The notes under the pieces were generated by a model. It saw nothing but the letters and a program-made list of their open reading frames with translations. It ran no database searches and was not told where the DNA came from. Below, in pieces: positions 60,828-64,000 of a DNA stretch of 64,000 nt. Position numbers and translations under genes: made by a program. Numbering within the stretch: position 1 is the stretch's first letter; each line of letters begins with the position of its first letter. The DNA is from Streptomyces cacaoi (lineage in GTDB: Bacteria > Actinomycetota > Actinomycetes > Streptomycetales > Streptomycetaceae), in contig NZ_BJMM01000022.1 in NCBI RefSeq assembly GCF_006539165.1, forward strand, positions 56,999-120,998. The letters are read 5' to 3'.

Positions 60828-61763
60828 GTGCAGCGCTGGCGTGGCTTGGAGGACATCCCGGAGGGCTGGGGGCGCAGCGTCGTCACCATCGGCTCGTACG
60901 ACGGGGTGCACCGCGGGCACCAGCTCATCATCGGCAGGACGGTGGAGCGCGCCAGGGAGCTGGGGGTTCCGGCCGTCGTCGTCACCTTCGACCCGCATCC
61001 GAGCGAGGTCGTGCGGCCCGGCAGCCACCCGCCGGTGCTGGCCGCGCATCCACGCCGGGCCGAACTGATGGCCGAGCTGGGCGTGGACGCCGTGCTCGTG
61101 CTGCCGTTCACCACCGGGTTCTCCCAGCTGTCCCCGGCCGACTTCGTGGTCAAGGTCCTGGTCGACAAGCTGCACGCGCGCGCCGTCGTCGAGGGGCCCA
61201 GCTTCCGCTTCGGGCACAAGGCGGCCGGAACCGTCGAGACGCTCGCCGAGCTCGGCGGCACCTACGACTACGAGGTGATCGTCGTCGACCTCGTCGAGCG
61301 CGGGACGAGCGGTGAGGCGTACTCCTCCACGCTGACGCGGCGGCTGGTCGCCGAGGGCGAGGTGCGCGGCGCCCGCGAGGTGCTCGGCAGGCCGCACCGG
61401 GTCGAGGGCGTCGTCGTGCGCGGTGCCCGGCGCGGCCGCGAGCTGGGCTACCCGACGGCCAATCTGGACACGCCGCCCTACACCGCGATCCCCGCCGACG
61501 GCGTGTACGCGGGCTGGCTCCTGGCGGACGGCGAGACCATGCCCGCCGCGATCTCCGTCGGCACCAACCCGCAGTTCGAGGGGCGGGAGCGCACCGTCGA
61601 GGCGTACGCCATCGACCGCGTGGGCCTGGATCTGTACGGCCAGCAGGTCGCCGTCGACTTCCTCGAACAGCTGCGTGGCCAGGAGACGTTCGAGAACCTG
61701 GACGCCCTCAAGGCGCGCATGGCCGAGGACGTCGACGAGGCCCGGCGGCTCACGCAAGCCTGA
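60828..61763 (+). CDS. ribF: Bifunctional riboflavin kinase/FAD synthetase
   Basis: 311 residues. The N-terminal FAD synthetase (adenylyltransferase) domain has VVTIGSYDGVHRGHQLII, VVTFDPHPSEVV and EGPSFRFGHKAAGTVE. The C-terminal riboflavin kinase domain has GRELGYPTANLD, PADGVYAGW and GTNPQFEGRERTVEAY. It makes FMN then FAD. GTG 60828 follows CGAGGAG. The pair TTGGCT (60784) and TAGGTA (60805), 15 bases apart, is a possible promoter just upstream; most of the 250-base gap is otherwise featureless. Confidence 0.95.
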   Translation: MQRWRGLEDIPEGWGRSVVTIGSYDGVHRGHQLIIGRTVERARELGVPAVVVTFDPHPSEVVRPGSHPPVLAAHPRRAELMAELGVDAVLVLPFTTGFSQLSPADFVVKVLVDKLHARAVVEGPSFRFGHKAAGTVETLAELGGTYDYEVIVVDLVERGTSGEAYSSTLTRRLVAEGEVRGAREVLGRPHRVEGVVVRGARRGRELGYPTANLDTPPYTAIPADGVYAGWLLADGETMPAAISVGTNPQFEGRERTVEAYAIDRVGLDLYGQQVAVDFLEQLRGQETFENLDALKARMAEDVDEARRLTQA

Positions 61764-61817
61764 CCGGGACGCCCGGCGGGGTCTTCCGCGCGAAGAGGGA
61801 GCCGGAGCCGTATCCGA

Positions 61818-61856
61818 TCGAGGGCCGGTGGTCGTGGCGCGACCACCGGCCCTCGA
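61818..61856. terminator. Bidirectional terminator between convergent genes
   Basis: Perfect 17-bp inverted repeat (arms 61818-61834 and 61840-61856, left arm TCGAGGGCCGGTGGTCG) with a 5-base loop, between ribF (ends 61763) and the MinD-like gene (ends 61956, minus strand). It is the strongest short-loop hairpin in the window. Confidence 0.85.
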
Positions 61857-61955
61857 CCGTGTCTTCCCGGCTGCCCGGACGGTCCAGGACCGCTCCGTGA
61901 CCTGTCCCGGACCTGTCCCGGGCTGCTCTGTCGGGGCCGCGGGCGCGGCCCGCCC

Positions 61956-64000
61956 TCACTGCTGGGGCCAGCCTCCGCCCGGCTGCGGGTGGCCGGGGCC
62001 CGGCTGCTGCGGAGCGCCGTACTGCGGGGGCGGGCCGGCCGGCTGCTGCGGTGCGGCACCCGGCTGTGGGGGCACGGCACCCGGGTGCGGGGCGCCGGGC
62101 GGCTGGGGCGCGCCGGGGACGCCGCCCTGGCCGGGCATGGGCGGGGCGAGCTGCGGGGGCGGATTGCCGTCCGCCGTCCACAGGCCCTGCTCACGCTGGG
62201 CGCGGGCGAAGTCCTCGGCCACCATCGCCGACAGATTGAAGTACGCCTCGCGGGTCTTGGGCCGCATCAGGCCCAGATCGAGCTCGGCGCCGGCCGACAG
62301 ATGTTCGTCGAACGGGACCGTGACCACGCCGCGGCAGCGGGTCTCGAAGTGCGCGACGATGTCCTCCACCTTGATCATCTTTCCGGTCTCGCGGACGCCC
62401 GAGATGACCGTGATGCTGCGCTGGACCAGCTCCGAATAGCCGTGCGCCGCAAGCCAGTCGAGGGTCGTGCTGGCGCTGCTGGCACCGTCGACGGACGGGG
62501 TGGAGATGATGATCAACTGGTCGGCGAGGTCCAGCACTCCGCGCATCGCCGAGTACAGCAGCCCCGTCCCGGAGTCGGTCAGGATGATCGGGTACTGCTT
62601 GCCGAGCACGTCGATCACCCGGCGGTAGTCGTCGTCGTTGAACGTTGTCGAGATCGCCGGGTCGACGTCGTTGGCGAGGATCTCCAGGCCGGAAGCCGCC
62701 TGCGAGGTGAACCGGCGGATGTCCATGTAGCTGTGCAGATACGGGATGGCCGTCACCAGATCGCGGATGGTCGCGCCGGTCTCCCTGCGGACCCTGCGGC
62801 CGAGGGTGCCGGCGTCCGGGTTCGCGTCGATGGCGATGACCTTGTCCTGGCGCTCGGTGGCCAGGGTGGAGCCGAGCGCCGTGGTCGTCGTGGTCTTGCC
62901 GACGCCGCCCTTGAGGCTGATGACCGCGATCCGGTAGCAGGACAGCACCGGGGTGCGGATCAGATCGAGCTTGCGCTGCCGCTCGGCCTCCTCCTTCTTC
63001 CCACCGATCCGGAACCGGCCGCCCCGGTTCTGGTTCTGCGGACGCGGCTTCTTCTTGCTGTTGACCAGCCGGTCCGAGGACAGCTCCACCGCGGCCGTGT
63101 AGCCCAGCGGGGAGCCGGACTGGTCCGTCCGCCGCGGGTCGACGGCCCCCGGATACGGCTGCACCGACGACGGGACGGAGGGCGGACCGGCCGGACCGCC
63201 CGGCTGCCCGGGCGCACCCGTGCCGTGCGGGGGCGTGCCCGGCTGGTGTGGCACGCCGGGCGCACCCGGGGCGCCCGGCGCCTGCGCGGGAGGCTGCGCA
63301 CCGCCCGCCGGGGTACCGTCCGGGGGCGTGCCCGGCTGGGCAGGCCGGGGCGCGGCACCGGGGGTCGACTGCTGTGCCGTGCCGGGGAGTTGACCGCCCG
63401 GGTATCCGTAACCCGGTCGGGACGGATCACCCTGCTGCGGGACGCCGGGCTGCTGCGCCGGGGCCTGGGCGGCGGGAGGGTGCGCCGGGGCGTGCGGGGG
63501 CTGCTGAGGCTGCTGGGGTGCGTACGGCGTGGCCGGCAGCGCGGGAGCACCGGGCTGCGCGGGAGGCATCGGGCCGCCCTGCCCGGGGGCCGGCGGCCGG
63601 CCCGGAACGGGCTGCTGCGCGGGCGGCTGACCGGGCTGCGGCGACGGCTGCTGCACCGGCTGCTGGGGGTAGGCGTACCCGCCCCGGCCCGGGGCGGGAG
63701 CCGGCGGCGTGCCGGGGGCCTGCTGCGGCGGCTGCCCCGGCTGGCCCGGCTGTCCGGGCTGCCCCGGCTGCGGGGTGCCGCCCGGGGGCGTACCGCCCTG
63801 CTGCGTCGTGTGCTGCGGCATGCCCGCGCCGTCGGTCCGGGGCGCGTGCTCCGGGCGCGCGGGCTCGCCCGGCTGACCGGCCGCGGGGGTGCGGGCGGCG
63901 CCTGCCGTCGGCCACGGTGCGCCGGCCGGCGGCGGCGTGGCGGCAGGCTGGAAGTCCGGCGGGAGCGGCGGGAGCGGGGACGCACCCTCCGCTCCCGCCG
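61956..64000 (-). CDS. Proline-rich MinD/ParA-type ATPase (5' end outside window)
   Basis: The frame stays open to the window edge, so the N-terminus is missing; an ATG at 63821 is in frame, but coding-like Pro/Ala-rich sequence continues upstream of it. The first ~270 visible residues are PQQP/GTPP low-complexity. A SIMIBI ATPase domain follows with deviant Walker A SLKGGVGKTTTTTALG, then AIDANPDAGTLGRRVRRETGAT, LTDSGTGLLY and STPSVDGASSASTTLDWL. The end is again Pro/Gly/Gln-rich. Pro-rich MinD proteins such as EspI accompany ESX-1 type VII secretion; in S. coelicolor I recall such genes nearby. A chromosome-partition role is the alternative. Confidence 0.85.
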   Translation of the reverse strand, partial: AGAEGASPLPPLPPDFQPAATPPPAGAPWPTAGAARTPAAGQPGEPARPEHAPRTDGAGMPQHTTQQGGTPPGGTPQPGQPGQPGQPGQPPQQAPGTPPAPAPGRGGYAYPQQPVQQPSPQPGQPPAQQPVPGRPPAPGQGGPMPPAQPGAPALPATPYAPQQPQQPPHAPAHPPAAQAPAQQPGVPQQGDPSRPGYGYPGGQLPGTAQQSTPGAAPRPAQPGTPPDGTPAGGAQPPAQAPGAPGAPGVPHQPGTPPHGTGAPGQPGGPAGPPSVPSSVQPYPGAVDPRRTDQSGSPLGYTAAVELSSDRLVNSKKKPRPQNQNRGGRFRIGGKKEEAERQRKLDLIRTPVLSCYRIAVISLKGGVGKTTTTTALGSTLATERQDKVIAIDANPDAGTLGRRVRRETGATIRDLVTAIPYLHSYMDIRRFTSQAASGLEILANDVDPAISTTFNDDDYRRVIDVLGKQYPIILTDSGTGLLYSAMRGVLDLADQLIIISTPSVDGASSASTTLDWLAAHGYSELVQRSITVISGVRETGKMIKVEDIVAHFETRCRGVVTVPFDEHLSAGAELDLGLMRPKTREAYFNLSAMVAEDFARAQREQGLWTADGNPPPQLAPPMPGQGGVPGAPQPPGAPHPGAVPPQPGAAPQQPAGPPPQYGAPQQPGPGHPQPGGGWPQQ

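Noticed and set aside
55661..61261. 1866-codon open frame on the minus strand across truB, the NTPase gene and ribF
   Set aside because: High GC removes stop codons from antisense frames. Its translation is Arg/Pro/Ala-rich with no family motifs, and it opposes three well-supported genes.

Overview
The window reads as the chromosome core of a Streptomyces or close relative. GC is very high, third codon positions are almost all G or C, GTG starts are common (with a few TTG), and many genes overlap by ATGA or GTGA. From memory, the gene order matches the S. coelicolor segment that runs from rpsB to the edge of its ESX-1-type secretion locus. No tRNA, rRNA, insertion sequence, prophage or CRISPR array was seen.

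Layout. Bases 1-5800 hold translation, nucleotide and lipid housekeeping: rpsB (3' end), tsf, pyrH, frr, cdsA and rlmN. A TPP riboswitch at about 5838-5936 then leads a thiamine ABC importer (thiB-thiP-thiQ, 5937-9769). Next, on the minus strand, comes a small two-gene ABC exporter with a degenerate ATPase signature (9776-11736).

Bases 11899-35433 form a dispersed polyamine/GABA utilisation region. A class III aminotransferase and an Lrp/AsnC regulator diverge from an aldehyde dehydrogenase. A second aldehyde dehydrogenase precedes a spermidine/putrescine importer (binding protein, PotA, PotB, PotC) and a FAD amine oxidoreductase. A 4-aminobutyrate aminotransferase, a PucR-type regulator and a third aldehyde dehydrogenase follow. 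Together they could import polyamines, oxidise or transaminate them to aminobutyraldehyde and GABA, and pass GABA to succinate. Interspersed are a deaminase probably of the futalosine (menaquinone) pathway, a DUF4190-type membrane protein, a primase/polymerase-like small protein, a PAP2 phosphatase and a large membrane-anchored ATPase resembling conjugation coupling proteins.

Bases 35588-48880 hold a metallophosphoesterase, a small basic membrane protein and an acyl-CoA dehydrogenase, then the isoprenoid genes dxr and ispG with an intervening site-2 protease, two acetyltransferases and proS. A minus-strand group follows: an APH-like protein, a ferritin-like DUF4439 protein and a Tat lipoprotein.

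Bases 49141-61763 are the ribosome-maturation and initiation operon: rimP, nusA, ylxR, infB, a DUF503 gene, rbfA, truB and, further on, ribF. It has two unusual features. One is a tandem array of overlapping mini-ORFs just before infB. The other is a 1293-residue trypsin-like/P-loop NTPase protein lying between truB and ribF. The window ends inside a proline-rich MinD/ParA-type ATPase on the minus strand.

Most promising for new biology are the trypsin/NTPase giant, the infB leader mini-ORF array, and the coupling-protein-like ATPase that is head-to-head with gabT.
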